Shown here piece by piece: positions 30,566 through 40,347 of a stretch of 64,000 bases of DNA. Location: the NCBI GenBank assembly GCA_944739405.2, contig OX123205.2:41684475-41748474 (forward strand), written 5' to 3'. Under the pieces are notes generated by a model. That model saw only the letters and a list, made by a program, of their open reading frames with translations, ran no database searches and was not told the origin of the DNA. The stretch's first letter is position 1. Every line of letters begins with the position of its first letter. Position numbers and translations under genes: made by a program. The stretch is from Euclidia mi. Taxonomy: Eukaryota > Arthropoda > Insecta > Lepidoptera > Erebidae.

Positions 30566-31501
30566 TTATAATATTACATTCGATTTATCAATCCAACTGC
30601 TTTCAGCTGAAGACAAACCTAACCATTTTACTAAAACCCTGTTACCTTTTCTTCTAAGAACTTTCTCGACTAGATATATATTGGGATGTTTTGTTTTTTG
30701 AAGTTCTTGTGTATAAAATGCTCCTAAAATAGGCAGACCTCTGATAGTGTCTTCAATTAAGTAAGTTATAGGAGTTGTATTTTGTATTTTACGAATTTTA
30801 AATATTTCTGTTGACCAGTTGGGAGTATAACCTTTTTCAAATGTACCTTTGTATTTACTGATACGCACATAATCACCTACTTTGTACTTGCTTTTTAAAT
30901 TATCATTTTTTGGCAACTTTAAATACCTTTCTAGTATCAGTTTTTTATTCATATTGTTCACATTAGCAGGGATTTCATTAATAGTGCGATGGTGAGTGTG
31001 ATTGTATTTGTAAATAACATCATTGAGGGTATTAATAAGCCAATTGTAATTGCCTTTTAAACTAAATTCCTTATAGATTTTAGATTTCAATGTTCTGATA
31101 AATCGTTCCACTATTGAAGCTTTTTTTGTTGAGAAGGTTGAATAATGGTTAATATGAAACGATTTCATAAGCTTCTGAAATTTGTTATTATAAAATTCTG
31201 TTCCATTATCGGTTTGCAGATTTTTAGGAACACGCCCTTTATCCAACAAAGTTTTGAAAGAGTTATACACATCTTCTTTGCTTTTACTTCTCATAGGAAA
31301 GGCCCAAGCATATTTCGAAAATGAATCAATAACGGTAAGAATATATCTATAATTTTTATTTTCTTTTGAAATTGATTGCAAATCAATTAAGTCTGCTTGC
31401 CACAAGTCATCTATATCTCTCATTACAACATGTCTTCGCGGATAGTTCACTCTCGCATTTTTATGAATTTCGTTTACCACGTCAGCTTTGCTCATGTTCA
31501 C
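30566..31501 (-). CDS. Polinton integrase (DDE, retroviral type) with chromodomain, 311 aa
   Basis: Intact frame starting MNMSKADVVNEIHKNARVNY. Catalytic residues: Asp37 in WQADLIDLQ, Asp98 in LQTDNGTEF and Glu132 in SIVERFIRTLK, spacing typical of the family. After the core, an SH3-like part (KYKVGDYVRISK) and a C-terminal chromodomain (YLVEKVLRRKGNRVLVKWLG) with the usual aromatic residues. The 6-bp target duplication at the element ends is the expected product of this enzyme type. An N-terminal zinc domain is not clear, so the start may be short. Confidence 0.92.
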   Translation of the reverse strand: MNMSKADVVNEIHKNARVNYPRRHVVMRDIDDLWQADLIDLQSISKENKNYRYILTVIDSFSKYAWAFPMRSKSKEDVYNSFKTLLDKGRVPKNLQTDNGTEFYNNKFQKLMKSFHINHYSTFSTKKASIVERFIRTLKSKIYKEFSLKGNYNWLINTLNDVIYKYNHTHHRTINEIPANVNNMNKKLILERYLKLPKNDNLKSKYKVGDYVRISKYKGTFEKGYTPNWSTEIFKIRKIQNTTPITYLIEDTIRGLPILGAFYTQELQKTKHPNIYLVEKVLRRKGNRVLVKWLGLSSAESSWIDKSNVIL

Positions 31502-31572
31502 AACTCAGTAGGTATGTTTGTCTCGAATTCTGCTATAATACTGAATAAAAAGCATATTATTAGGACTATTTA

Positions 31573-32491
31573 TTATTTAATTATGTCAGCTTCTTTTAAC
31601 TCTTCGATTATTGATAAAATTTCATTATCATGATTTGTATTACCAGCATCTCGGGAAGCAATTAATAGTTTCAATCTTTCAACCAGTTCGTTAGGATCGT
31701 CCCAATATACCAAGTCAGTGCTATTTTTGTATTTCTTTAACGTTGGTAAGCTTCCTCCTAATTTAGTGACAATATTATTGTTTGACGATTCAGAAAACAA
31801 TGGTTTGATTATTTCACGATATTTTATACCTTTATCGCCTCTAATTTGCCCATTAGGGTTGAAATCTCTCTTATGTGCATTTGTATAATGCAACATATCT
31901 TTATAGACAAGTTTATCTTTGCTCGATATTTGTTTCAAATCAGGTTTTCTTCGAAGTAAAAGTTCTTTTAAACCAGGGGTTAAATTGAAGCTTTTGTCAC
32001 CAACTTTAATTAAAATGGTATTATCATTATTTGCACTATCTATTTTAGAAAACGAAACTATTGAATTACCCATTAATATTTTTTTTGTTTTCACTCCTTA
32101 TTCCAAATGGTATGTTTAGGTCATAAATATCATGGATATCACGACCCTCTAATGATATTTCTAAATCATCCGGTAATTCCGTCTGGGGAGGCTTTTTAAC
32201 GTTCAGTACAGAATTCAGTTCTGGGTCATAGCATTCTTCAAACTTAGTAGATGAGCTAGTATTAATGTCACCTAATTCCACGTCTTCAAAATTAGAGTGT
32301 GTATTTTCAAAATTTTGTATTTTTTCTAATGTTTTATTTGAATCAACTAGAGTTTTAAGGGGATCTGTGACAGGTTTTAACATTTTTTCAAGTGATAAGT
32401 TCGTAGAGTGTTCCTGGTTTTTCATTTGTTTTATTTTATTCTTTATGGAGTCTACAGACTTCATTAATTCTATTTTAATATTTTTCTCCAT
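31573..32491 (-). pseudogene. Coiled-coil/structural protein, one gene in two frames
   Basis: The N-terminal frame (32066-32491, MEKNIKIELMKSVDSIKNKI) is a charged, probably coiled-coil region. The C-terminal frame (31573-32094) has TPGLKELLLRRKPD, HYTNAHKRDFNPNGQIRGDKG and a conserved end WDDPNELVERLKLLIASRDA. I recall this C-terminal type from insect proteins annotated with a domain of unknown function. The two overlap at an A8 run (32079-32086), where one base would join them. The gene sits between ATPase and integrase. Confidence 0.65.
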
Positions 32492-32582
32492 GTTATACTT
32501 ATTAACAACTGTATTCAGCTAAATAACAAATTATACTGAATTTGATTTGCCATGTTAATTACTTATATATATATATAAACAG

Positions 32583-33269
32583 TCAGTCAAATTTAAAAAA
32601 CATATCAAAGTTCTGTCTGTACCTTCCATTATTTAATGACGATTCTTTATTAATAAGTAGAAATTTATAAGGTTTACTCCAAACAGTTTGACAAATATTT
32701 CTAAACTCTTTCCACTGTAAATCAGAAGTAACATGCTCTTCATAAATATGTTTTAAATTCACATCATCTTGTTTGAATATAATAAGAAAATTCACATTGT
32801 CACGCAACAGTTGTTTTGGAATTTTGGAATAGGTTTGAGATAAATAGAAACAATCTATTTGTTTATGTCTACCCATACAAAAATAATTGCGAATATTAAC
32901 TTGATTTTCACACGCAACATCATCAAAAATAAACACAGAATTTGTTAAAGCTTCACTCGGAGAAATTACCTCTTTATCATCGCTAAATTTGTAGAAGTTA
33001 ATCTGCGAGACTCTTCCTAATACTTCACTCAAGAAACGATACTTTGGTTGAAATGAAGTTTTGGAATAAAGATAAAGATTTTTAAATTTTAGACCATTTT
33101 CATGTAACAACAAACTAATCATAACGTTTGTTTTACCACAGTTCGATGGACCGCACATTATACATCGAATCGTATTCGGTAATAAAGGACTATGTCTGAT
33201 CTGGTGAGAAGTTTCATTTAAATCTATATTATTAATTTTCAAAGATATGGGTTGCTTGATCAACTTCAT
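32583..33269 (-). CDS. Genome-packaging ATPase (FtsK/A32 type), 228 aa
   Basis: Intact. Walker A GPSNCGKT at residues 40-47, Walker B VFIFDDV at 112-118, followed by CFYLSQTYSKIPKQLLRDN with the sensor-like polar residue. Size and motifs match Polinton and large-DNA-virus packaging ATPases, which pump DNA into capsids. First gene of the minus-strand cluster; it diverges from the spliced gene at 33656, with about 385 bases between. Confidence 0.9.
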   Translation of the reverse strand: MKLIKQPISLKINNIDLNETSHQIRHSPLLPNTIRCIMCGPSNCGKTNVMISLLLHENGLKFKNLYLYSKTSFQPKYRFLSEVLGRVSQINFYKFSDDKEVISPSEALTNSVFIFDDVACENQVNIRNYFCMGRHKQIDCFYLSQTYSKIPKQLLRDNVNFLIIFKQDDVNLKHIYEEHVTSDLQWKEFRNICQTVWSKPYKFLLINKESSLNNGRYRQNFDMFFKFD

Positions 33270-33564
33270 TTTGACAATTACTGTAATGAATGTCTAACAC
33301 ACATATTTATAGGTAGCTATAACTTTAACACTAAATTAGATATACATATCATAAAGTATAAATAACAGCATTTAACATGTTTGAACAGGTCTAGAAAGTT
33401 AGGCATTTTGTATTCTCGTATTACAATATTATATTTTTAATAGGTAATTGATTTCATTTGGTATTGAATATCATACAGATTTAAAATTGCATTCCTTATT
33501 TCATTATGCTGTCATAGTCAGCCGAAACAGGACCTGTTGCTAGCAGAGAAATCAAGTTTTATTG
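33270..33564. promoter_or_regulatory. Divergent intergenic region and non-coding first exon
   Basis: AT-rich spacer between the ATPase (minus) and the spliced gene (plus), and the likely place for both promoters. On the plus strand a splice donor TTG|GTAAGT sits at 33564/33565, so the end of the region may be a non-coding exon. Confidence 0.45.
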
Positions 33565-33659
33565 GTAAGTTCGTTTTTAATGTTATTAGTTATTACAATA
33601 TTATATTATATTATTATATTAATAATTAGATATCTTACTTTAGTTTTATTTTCAGAATC

Positions 33660-34395
33660 ATGTCATACAGCCCCAGCATTCTCAACATTGGAGGACTTAA
33701 CAGATTTGTATTTGATAATGTTGATTCTCAAATCCCAAGTCCTTTGGACGAAGTTGACCAGACAGAAATACAAGAGGTTAGTAAATATTATTTTATTCCT
33801 CATAGTTAAATTCATATAGTTATGAACTTTTCATTTATATTTTTTATGTTATTATATTGCAGGACAATGCTTTGGCAGGGAATGGTAGACAGTTAAAAAA
33901 CAAGCCATTTTTTTACTCTCAAGGAAATTATGAATGTTTTGAAAAGCATCGGAACAAATCCTCTGATCAGGTAAGCACTACATAAAATGTATTTATGTTT
34001 ATAAACATTTATTGTGCGCGTCCACATTATTATATATTTATGTGTGATTTATTTTTTTACAGGTTACTAGCCCATATTTCTCCACTCAAGACGATGGCAT
34101 AACATACATTGAACCAAACTTTTCTACAAAGTCAAAAAAATTGTCACCGTCTAAAAAGCGTCAAAGTTTATTAACGTCATCGGCAAATTCGTACATTGTT
34201 CGAAGAAATCGTCCTAAGCAAGGACGTCTCCTAATTAATATAGATATTCGTGAATTACATTATGTAGACAAAAATAAAAAAAACGAGGCTTGCTTAAGTG
34301 CACAATATGTGGTTGAGGAGCCTTATGATGATGTAATGGATATCACAGAGACATTAATAAAAAAAATAAGTAAGAAATTGTGTGATACTGAGTAG
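33660..34395 (+). CDS. Spliced gene in the Polinton, 185 aa, unknown function
   Basis: I read three coding exons: 33660-33776, 33863-33970 and 34063-34395, with donors AG|GTTAGT and CAG|GTAAGC and acceptors TTGCAG and TTACAG. All junctions are in phase 0 and join to one open frame (MSYSPSILNIGGLNRFVFDN ... KISKKLCDTE). An upstream non-coding exon ending at 33564 is plausible (acceptor TTTTCAG, 33655). The protein is polar, with a basic region (PSKKRQS, RRNRPKQGR) after residue 100 and no domain I recognise. AATAAA near 34440 could serve polyadenylation. It is the only gene with introns here and reads away from the cluster. Confidence 0.65.
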
Positions 34396-34554
34396 TCTTA
34401 AGATAATGTTTTTATTTAAGTTTAGTTGTATTTCTAAAAATAAATAAATGTTATCTTTTTAAAAATGTGTAATTGTTATGAGTCAATGTTTGTATGCATG
34501 CTTTATATTTATGTAAAAATTAAATAAATGTTGTGGCTGAATTTAGTAGCTCAG

Positions 34555-34604
34555 TACCGAATTGTGGAATACAAACCTCTAAGCAACATCGTACGTAGGC
34601 TATC
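34555..34604 (+). pseudogene. Duplicated tail of the capsid gene
   Basis: About 45 bases before the second small-gene copy match the last 15 codons of the capsid gene (VEYKPLSNIVRRLS then stop), including the ATGA overlap. This shows that the segment around the small gene was copied from the minus-strand cluster in inverted orientation. Confidence 0.8.
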
Positions 34605-35087
34605 ATGACGGCGATTGTTGACGTTCAAGGCTTTAAAACAGAAGCAAATGAATTTATACTAAAAGAAATAGCTGTATGGTGTAATAAAAACCTACAAGTG
34701 TTTTTAATCAAACCACCATTTCCTTTTTATGATTTGACTAAATCAGAAAGACGGCAGGTTTGCTGGATTGAACGTAACAGAAAAATATACTGGGGTGAAG
34801 GATTTATACCTTACTCAAATTATCAATATTTAATTGCAGATGTTTTAAAAGATAAGTGTATTTACGTTAAAGATCTTGAAAAAATGTTATGGTTGAAGGG
34901 TATTTTAAATACTAATAATTTAATTAATTTAGAAGATAAATGTTGTCCTAATTTGTTATGTTTATATGATCGCTATAAGTGCTCTGAAGATTTGTACAAT
35001 TGTATTTATCATGACTCAATATGTGCTTTAAAAAATGTTTTGTGTTTAAAAAAATGGTGCATTGATAATAAACTTTTTTTAAATTGA
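34605..35087 (+). CDS. Small conserved Polinton protein, 160 aa (copy 2)
   Basis: Intact frame starting MTAIVDVQGFKTEANEFI, about 84 percent identical by eye to copy 1 at 27104-27580 (25 differences in 158). All Cys and His residues of the C-terminal cluster are kept, and most differences are conservative, suggesting both copies were under selection for some time. There is no obvious AATAAA directly after it. Function unknown; see copy 1. Confidence 0.75.
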   Translation: MTAIVDVQGFKTEANEFILKEIAVWCNKNLQVFLIKPPFPFYDLTKSERRQVCWIERNRKIYWGEGFIPYSNYQYLIADVLKDKCIYVKDLEKMLWLKGILNTNNLINLEDKCCPNLLCLYDRYKCSEDLYNCIYHDSICALKNVLCLKKWCIDNKLFLN

Positions 35088-35158
35088 TAATAAGTATACA
35101 TTGTTTTATTTTACTTAATAGTTTCCTAGACTCATTAACATATCCATTTATTTTTTAA

Positions 35159-35494
35159 ATTGACAACATGATTACATTGATATTACATGGAGTGAGGAAT
35201 TCATTAGGTACACACATTCATAATAAAAACTCACTAAAAGTAACGCTACCATTGATCACTAAATAATTGCTAAACTTAAAAAATTATGTTAACTATAACA
35301 GTATGGTATTACTGGGCACTATAAATTATTTTTAAATAGTTGACATGATTACATTGATATTACATGAAGTGAGGTTCATTAGGTACACACATTCATAATA
35401 AAACTCACTAAAAGCTACTATTGATCACTGAGAGAAGGAATTAAATTGCTAAACATAATGTTAATTATAACAGTATGGTATTACTGGGCACTCT
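35159..35494. repeat. Tandem pair of about 160-180-bp repeats in the right arm
   Basis: 35159-35320 and 35339-35494 share CATGATTACATTGATATTAC, CATTAGGTACACACATTC and ATAACAGTATGGTATTACTG blocks in order, with small indels. They lie just inside the right terminal repeat, in the position of subterminal repeats. Confidence 0.7.
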
Positions 35495-35611
35495 CGGTGA
35501 TGCAGAACACATTATATTAATCGATCGGATATTGAAGTAGCAGCCAAAGCATATAATGATCGACAGCAAAAACCAGAAGAGCGAAAATTGAAAAAAATAA
35601 AATTGATCGAT

Positions 35612-35739
35612 TCGAACTTGATATTATTGTTTGTGAATGTTAAGTATATACAATACGGTGAAAACGATTGGGGATTCTGTATCATGCAGTTCGAGCGAAG
35701 CGAGAACAAATGATACAGAATCCCCAATATTACACTACT
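35612..35739 (-). repeat. Polinton right terminal inverted repeat
   Basis: Reverse complement of 23557-23684, with one mismatch that I see (position about 35652). Ends ATTACACTACT and is followed by the target duplication gcggtg and then the displaced end of the mariner. Confidence 0.92.
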
Positions 35740-36413
35740 GCGGTGTATTGACGTCAATGGACAATATTTTGAAAAGATATAATAAAACTAATAACTGGCT
35801 AATGTAATCAGTTTTTGATTTTCTAAGAACTTTCAGTTTGACCCTCGTAATAGGTACCTAATATATTTTTTATTTCTTCGACGACAAGGTGAAATTTTGT
35901 TTTCGACCTGCCATGACGCACTATTACTATTGTTCAGAGCCTTTTTACTTAAACCATTGCGGTGTCCTATGTGTCTCTTGACGGCTCGAATCACAGCTCA
36001 CAAACTGCCTAATTTGTGCTAGGTCTACTGTCAGCAAACTACTGTCGCGAAGATAAATTTAAACGAGAGAAGTAACATTGAAAGAAGTTTAGAAGAGTAC
36101 AGCAAAACACAATTTTGCGCACCGCACTTATGACTAAGTAGGTACACATAATTATTATGTGCGCACATTTACGCCCAGCATCAACTCTGTTGACTAAAAA
36201 AATCCTCAGCACGGATCTTTTCTCTCTACGAGAAATCTTAGACCACAATCAACCACGCTGACCATAAACGAATTAACAGATTTCACATGACTTTCGAGAA
36301 CAATTAGGGTAACTGTTAGACAGGCAAGTTTCCTTAGCATATGGGTTTTCCTCACCGTTTAAAGCGCGATACTTAGTCGAAAATATAGGACGACTAGAGG
36401 ATGCCCGCGATTA

Positions 36414-36797
36414 CACCCGCGTTATTTAAAGCTACTGCTCCGCTCCCGTCACTCATAGCGCGATGTTATATAGCCTATGATCTTCCTCGATAAATGGGCT
36501 ATCTATCACTGAAATAATTTTTCAAATCGAACCAGTAATTGCTGAGATTAGCGCGTTCAACCAAACAAACAAAGTCTTCAGCTTTATATATTACTAGAGG
36601 ATGCCCGCGGTTACACCCGCGTTATTTAAGGCTACTGCTCCGCTCCCGTCGCTCATAGCGGAATGTTATATAGTCTGTAGCCTTCCTCGATAAATGAGCT
36701 ATCTAACACTGAAAGATTTTTTCAAATCGCACCAGTAGTTCCTGAGATTAGCGCGTTCAACCAAATAAACTCTTCAGCTTTATATATTAGTATAAGA
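36414..36797 (-). mobile_element. Head-to-tail dimer of a Helitron-like element (family H2)
   Basis: Two copies in tandem: 36414-36593 and 36594-36797. On the minus strand the complete one begins TCTTATACTAATATATAAAG and ends GGGCATCCTCTAG; the other lacks the first about 20 bases and is fused at the CTAG end. Shared blocks: GCGCTAATCTCAG and GGGTGTAACCGCGGGCATCC. Tandem Helitrons of this kind have been described. Fragments: 37553-37705 and scraps near 15720 and 20196. Confidence 0.75.
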
Positions 36798-36966
36798 TTT
36801 GGTGTACGTTGGCACGGATTGATAATTATAGAGTTTCATGTCGACTTTGCCTAAATATACTATTTGATTCGAGTATTTACCTTAGTCGTTACTTACGGCA
36901 CCAACAGGATGAAATAGAATAGCGACACTTCATATTCTCAAACTGATACCTACTACACGTTTATTT

Positions 36967-37180
36967 TTTTTTATAAACTCACGCCTGTATCTCCGAAGGG
37001 TTAGGCAGAGGTGTAAGATTACACCAACATTTCGCCATGAATTTTTAGGTGCCACGTAATAGGGGGCGAGCCTATTGCCGTTACCGGGCACTTTACCAGA
37101 CTGTGGTGCTACTGAGAATTCGGAAAACCCCAGTAACACTTTTGCCCAACCTGGGAATCGAACCCGGGACCTCGCAGGCA
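36967..37180 (-). repeat. SINE family A
   Basis: Tail ACTCACGCCTGTATCTCCGA, block ACGTAATAGGGGGCGAGCCT, B box region GGGAATCGAACCCGGGACCT. The head is degraded. Confidence 0.75.
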
Positions 37181-37552
37181 GTCAATAAAAATAGACGGAT
37201 TAAATAAACTTGTTTGAGCCAAATCTATAGTAATACACCTAAAATGTGACTAAACTATAGGGCCAAAACAGTAACACCTCTATCAAGAATCGACCCAAAA
37301 CCCATAATCTTCAAACTCACTTACAAGAAATATTACCAGCTAATTCAGGTATAAATCATCAGGTACTACAATAGTACGACGTAGAAGCTTATTTGTGCTA
37401 GTCAATGAAGCGGAACGATCCATTCAATTGCGACTGAATGTTAGTGAACGCCGGCCTTATTCAGGATGATTATTGCAATACGTCACTTTAGGAAGGGATT
37501 ATATGGTTCGGGATTTAATAAACAGTAGCTGTTGCCCGCGGTTTTATTTATT

Positions 37553-37705
37553 TACTAGATGAGTTCGCGGTTACAGGCTACTGCTCCGCTCCTGTGGCTC
37601 ATAGCGTGTTGTGATATAGCCTTCCTCGATAAATGGGCTACCTAACACTAAAATGATTTTTCAAATCTGACCAGTAGTTCCTGAGATTAGCGCGTTCATG
37701 ACAGC
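37553..37705 (-). repeat. Helitron-like family H2 fragment
   Basis: Matches the H2 middle (CTACTGCTCCGCTCCTGTGG, AGTTCCTGAGATTAGCGCGT) but lacks the AT-rich 5' end. After it comes a GC-rich scrap (GGGGGTGGGGGTG) with no call. Confidence 0.6.
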
Positions 37706-37848
37706 GGCAGCACCGGGGGTGGGGGTGTACGACCCCGCCAACCGAGAGGATATAATTATGTTGCCTACGATGTCATCAGCGTTATTTTCCTTGTCTCAAC
37801 AACAGCCCCACCTACAGGGTTAAATTATCTTGTTAATTATCTTGTAAA

Positions 37849-38055
37849 TCTTAATATATAAAATCCTTGCGTTACTTACTGACTGACAGACACGCTACAG
37901 CCAAAGCTAATGAACGCAGGAAGCTGAAATTTGGCATGTATGTTCCTTGGGTACCGTAGGGGTGCACTAAGAAAGGATTTCCCGAAATTCCCACGGGATC
38001 GGCCAAAACGGGTAAATTTAAAAAAAATGCAGGCGTAGCTGCTGGCGTCCTCTAG
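37849..38055 (+). mobile_element. 207-bp Helitron-like element (family H1)
   Basis: Starts TCTTAATATATAAAATCC after an A and ends GGCGTCCTCTAG before a T. Same length as the copies at 17357-17563 and 45758-45964. No coding capacity. Confidence 0.8.
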
Positions 38056-38346
38056 TGATCTTATAAATGTCTATATGTAGCCCTACAAAGTCATCTATCT
38101 TTCAGTGGAAGTCTGATTCAAATAGCTTTAGCCATTCCAAAAATTACCCCGGGTAAACAAAACGACGAAATCACAGACAAAACACCTTAATTTAAATATT
38201 TTTTATTATTTATAGTGAATAAATAATGTTCTCGAAGGACTTCAAAGTTTGCCAACTTGACCAGCGTGGTAAACTATGGGCTTACCTTTCTCGCAGTAAG
38301 AAGGGTACTGTGCTCAGCAGTGGGACAGATAAACATACCAGATGAT

Positions 38347-38583
38347 GTTCTGCCTCCGTGGTTCACTGGATAGCGTATGCGTCTGCTAATTGGGAGGTAC
38401 CGGGTTCGATTTCTGGGTCGGTCAAAAGCGTTACCGAGTTTTACTGATTTCTCAGTAGCAGCACGGAGTCTGGCAATGCGCCCGGTTAGGCCGATAGGCT
38501 CACCCCCTATTACGTAGGACTAAAATTCATAATATGAGGGTGTAATACTAAAGTTCTGCCTACACACAGGCGTGAGTATATGA
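38347..38583 (+). repeat. SINE family A, complete with head
   Basis: Head TGCCTCCGTGGTTCACTGGA, B box GGGTTCGATTTC, body with GCACGGAGTCTGGCAATGCG and a degraded tail ending CACAGGCGTGAGTATATG. Confidence 0.75.
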
Positions 38584-38824
38584 TGATGTTGGCATACGGG
38601 TGCGGTAGGTAGGTATTGAATATAATTATATATTTTTTTATATTTTTATCCCCTTTCCTTGTAAGTACACCAAAAGGAATGTTTCAAGGAGTTTCGAGTG
38701 GTTTTTGTTAGTTTGATGTGTAGCTGTTTAATGATTTCAATTACATATTTGCGGTTCTTGGCATCGAACCCACAATAACCAACGGAGGCAACAACCTGAA
38801 CTATTGTTTTATCTATACAATCCA

Positions 38825-39188
38825 TTAGAGGATTCATGCAACTACACCCGAACATTACATTTTAATTTTACCGTTTCAGCCAGATCCCGTGGAAATATTA
38901 GGAAGTCCCTTCTTACCTACGATGCGCAAGGAGCATATGTACAGTCGAACAACTTCCCGCTCGACCACCATAAGGGCGGGAATCGCTCAGCAAGACACAC
39001 TCGTATACAAAACCAGTTTCTAGTCTGCCTCGACACTATGAGCTAGCCAAGGGATTTTTTTCAAACTGTTCCAGCGCCGACTTGTTTGATTGTACATACT
39101 AAATTTCAGCTTCCTACGCCCAATCGTTTTCACAGCATTGTCTGTCAGTCAGTCAGTAGGTAACGCAATAATTTTATATATACAGATA
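38825..39188 (-). repeat. Diverged, longer relative of Helitron-like family H1
   Basis: Shares the H1 end region (TAGAGGATTCATGCAACTAC on the plus strand) and the GTCTGTCAGTCAGTCAGTAG block before an AT-rich end, but has an extra about 160 bases in the middle. Possibly an older family member with a different body. Confidence 0.5.
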
Positions 39189-39416
39189 CCATGATACAAA
39201 AAAAAACAGATATCTGTGGGAAATATTCTTACAATAATAAAAATTTGCAAATTAAAACTTGATTACATACATAACAGGTATGTATGTCATAGGCGCATTA
39301 TAACCTACTGAGCGCCTGCATTAACATAAAAAACGGTCCTAACAAATACGCTACTTGCATTCAACATACTATGATTCATACAAACATACAAACAGTTTAT
39401 GCATGAGAACTTCAAG

Positions 39417-39647
39417 CGCCATACCACGGTAATATAATCTAACAGTATTGTAACTCGGCCGTCTTCGTGAGTTATATACCTACCAGACGCGCCGCATGCG
39501 AGCTGCGGCACGATAGCGGCTGCGGGTACTGTAGGCACGGTCCGCCCAGTCTAATGGGTACTCTGCTCGAGGCGCGTAGGTATAACTCGAGTTTCGTGCG
39601 TTTGTATGGAGTTACAATACTGTTAGATATTATTACCGTGGCCATAC
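39417..39647. mobile_element. MITE of about 230 bp with 40-50-bp terminal inverted repeats
   Basis: The ends pair: CCACGGTAATATAATCTAAC and following bases at the left match the complement of GTTAGATATTATTACCGTGG at the right, continuing through AGTATTGTAACTC. Inside is GC-rich, non-coding DNA. I cannot assign the superfamily because no clean target duplication is visible. Confidence 0.65.
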
Positions 39648-39786
39648 ATAACTTATCCTTATAAAGTACATGCAGTGTTAGTCATGGATAACTACCTGAT
39701 TGTCTTAAAGGAAATGTATTTACAAGTCGTCAAAGTGTCATTTTGATTAATCATGATTATCAAATACATTGAGTCATAACATTTAA

Positions 39787-40347
39787 TGGTGCTGATACAC
39801 CTGAGCATTACTTGTAACAGAACAGCGAGCATTCGCCGTTTTTTGTTTTGTCGAACTGAACAACGAACTGAGCCGAACATTTTCACGAACTTTCTAAGGA
39901 ACGCTTTAATCAGCAAAAACGTCAAAGCTGTTCACCGTCCATTCGCTAGAATGCTCGGAAGAACATAAATACTTCACGCCTTTTATCCCCGTAGGGGTAG
40001 GCAGAGGTGTGTGTCACACCCACACTTCGCCAGTTATGTTTCGGTCCCAATGTAATAGGGGGCGAGCCTATTGCCAAATACCGGGCACAAGTGAGCGATA
40101 ATTAACATTTTTAATACACACATAACTTCGAAAAATCAGAGGTGTGGGCCCGGGATACCTACATGGGGATCGAACGCGGGATCATCGTCTCGGCAGTCCA
40201 TAACGTAGGTTCACCGCTAGGCTAACGCCGCCACTTAGGTACACCAGTGGACTATCGCTCGGAAGAATGCTCGCTAAAACACTCTCGTTTATTTGACTGT
40301 TATATAAAATGCTCATTAAAGGTGAATGCTCTAGTGTATCAGCACCA
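39787..40347. mobile_element. Harbinger-like MITE with TAA target sites, hosting a SINE
   Basis: Ends TGGTGCTGATACAC and its complement GTGTATCAGCACCA, with further pairing (GAGCATT), flanked by TAA at 39784-39786 and 40348-40350. Three-base TAA/TWA duplications are typical of PIF/Harbinger. A minus-strand SINE of the A/D type occupies about 39967-40240, so the original MITE was about 290 bp. Confidence 0.7.
39967..40240 (-). repeat. SINE family D-type inside the MITE
   Basis: Tail ACGCCTTTTATCCCCGTAGG, block TAATAGGGGGCGAGCCTATT, a middle TTTTTAATACACACATAACTTC and a head GGATCGAACGCGGGATCATC. The middle matches 55450-55670 and 54195-54315, which define family D. Confidence 0.7.

Larger units (their letters stand above)
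23557..35739. mobile_element. Polinton/Maverick element, 12,183 bp, complete ends
   Basis: The 128-bp terminal inverted repeats (23557-23684, 35612-35739) begin AG and end CT, and the 6-bp target duplication gcggtg is at 23551-23556 and 35740-35745. These are the standard Polinton features. Nine minus-strand genes (27104-33269) include integrase, ATPase, adenain-like protease, capsid candidates and a phospholipase A2 protein. Two plus-strand genes lie at 33656-35087. The left arm, 23685-27100, is non-coding, with SINEs and repeated modules. No polymerase B is visible, so the copy is smaller than the usual 15-20 kb. Confidence 0.93.
22366..35847 (+). mobile_element. mariner transposon, split by a Polinton
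   Basis: Terminal inverted repeats of 27 bp (cgagggtcaaactgaaag...) match perfectly at 22366-22392 and 35821-35847, each flanked by TA (22364-22365, 35848-35849), the tc1/mariner target. Without the Polinton (23557-35739) and one copy of its target duplication the element is about 1.29 kb, the normal size. The transposase lies at 22541-23557, its last 12 codons on the far side of the insertion. Confidence 0.95.
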
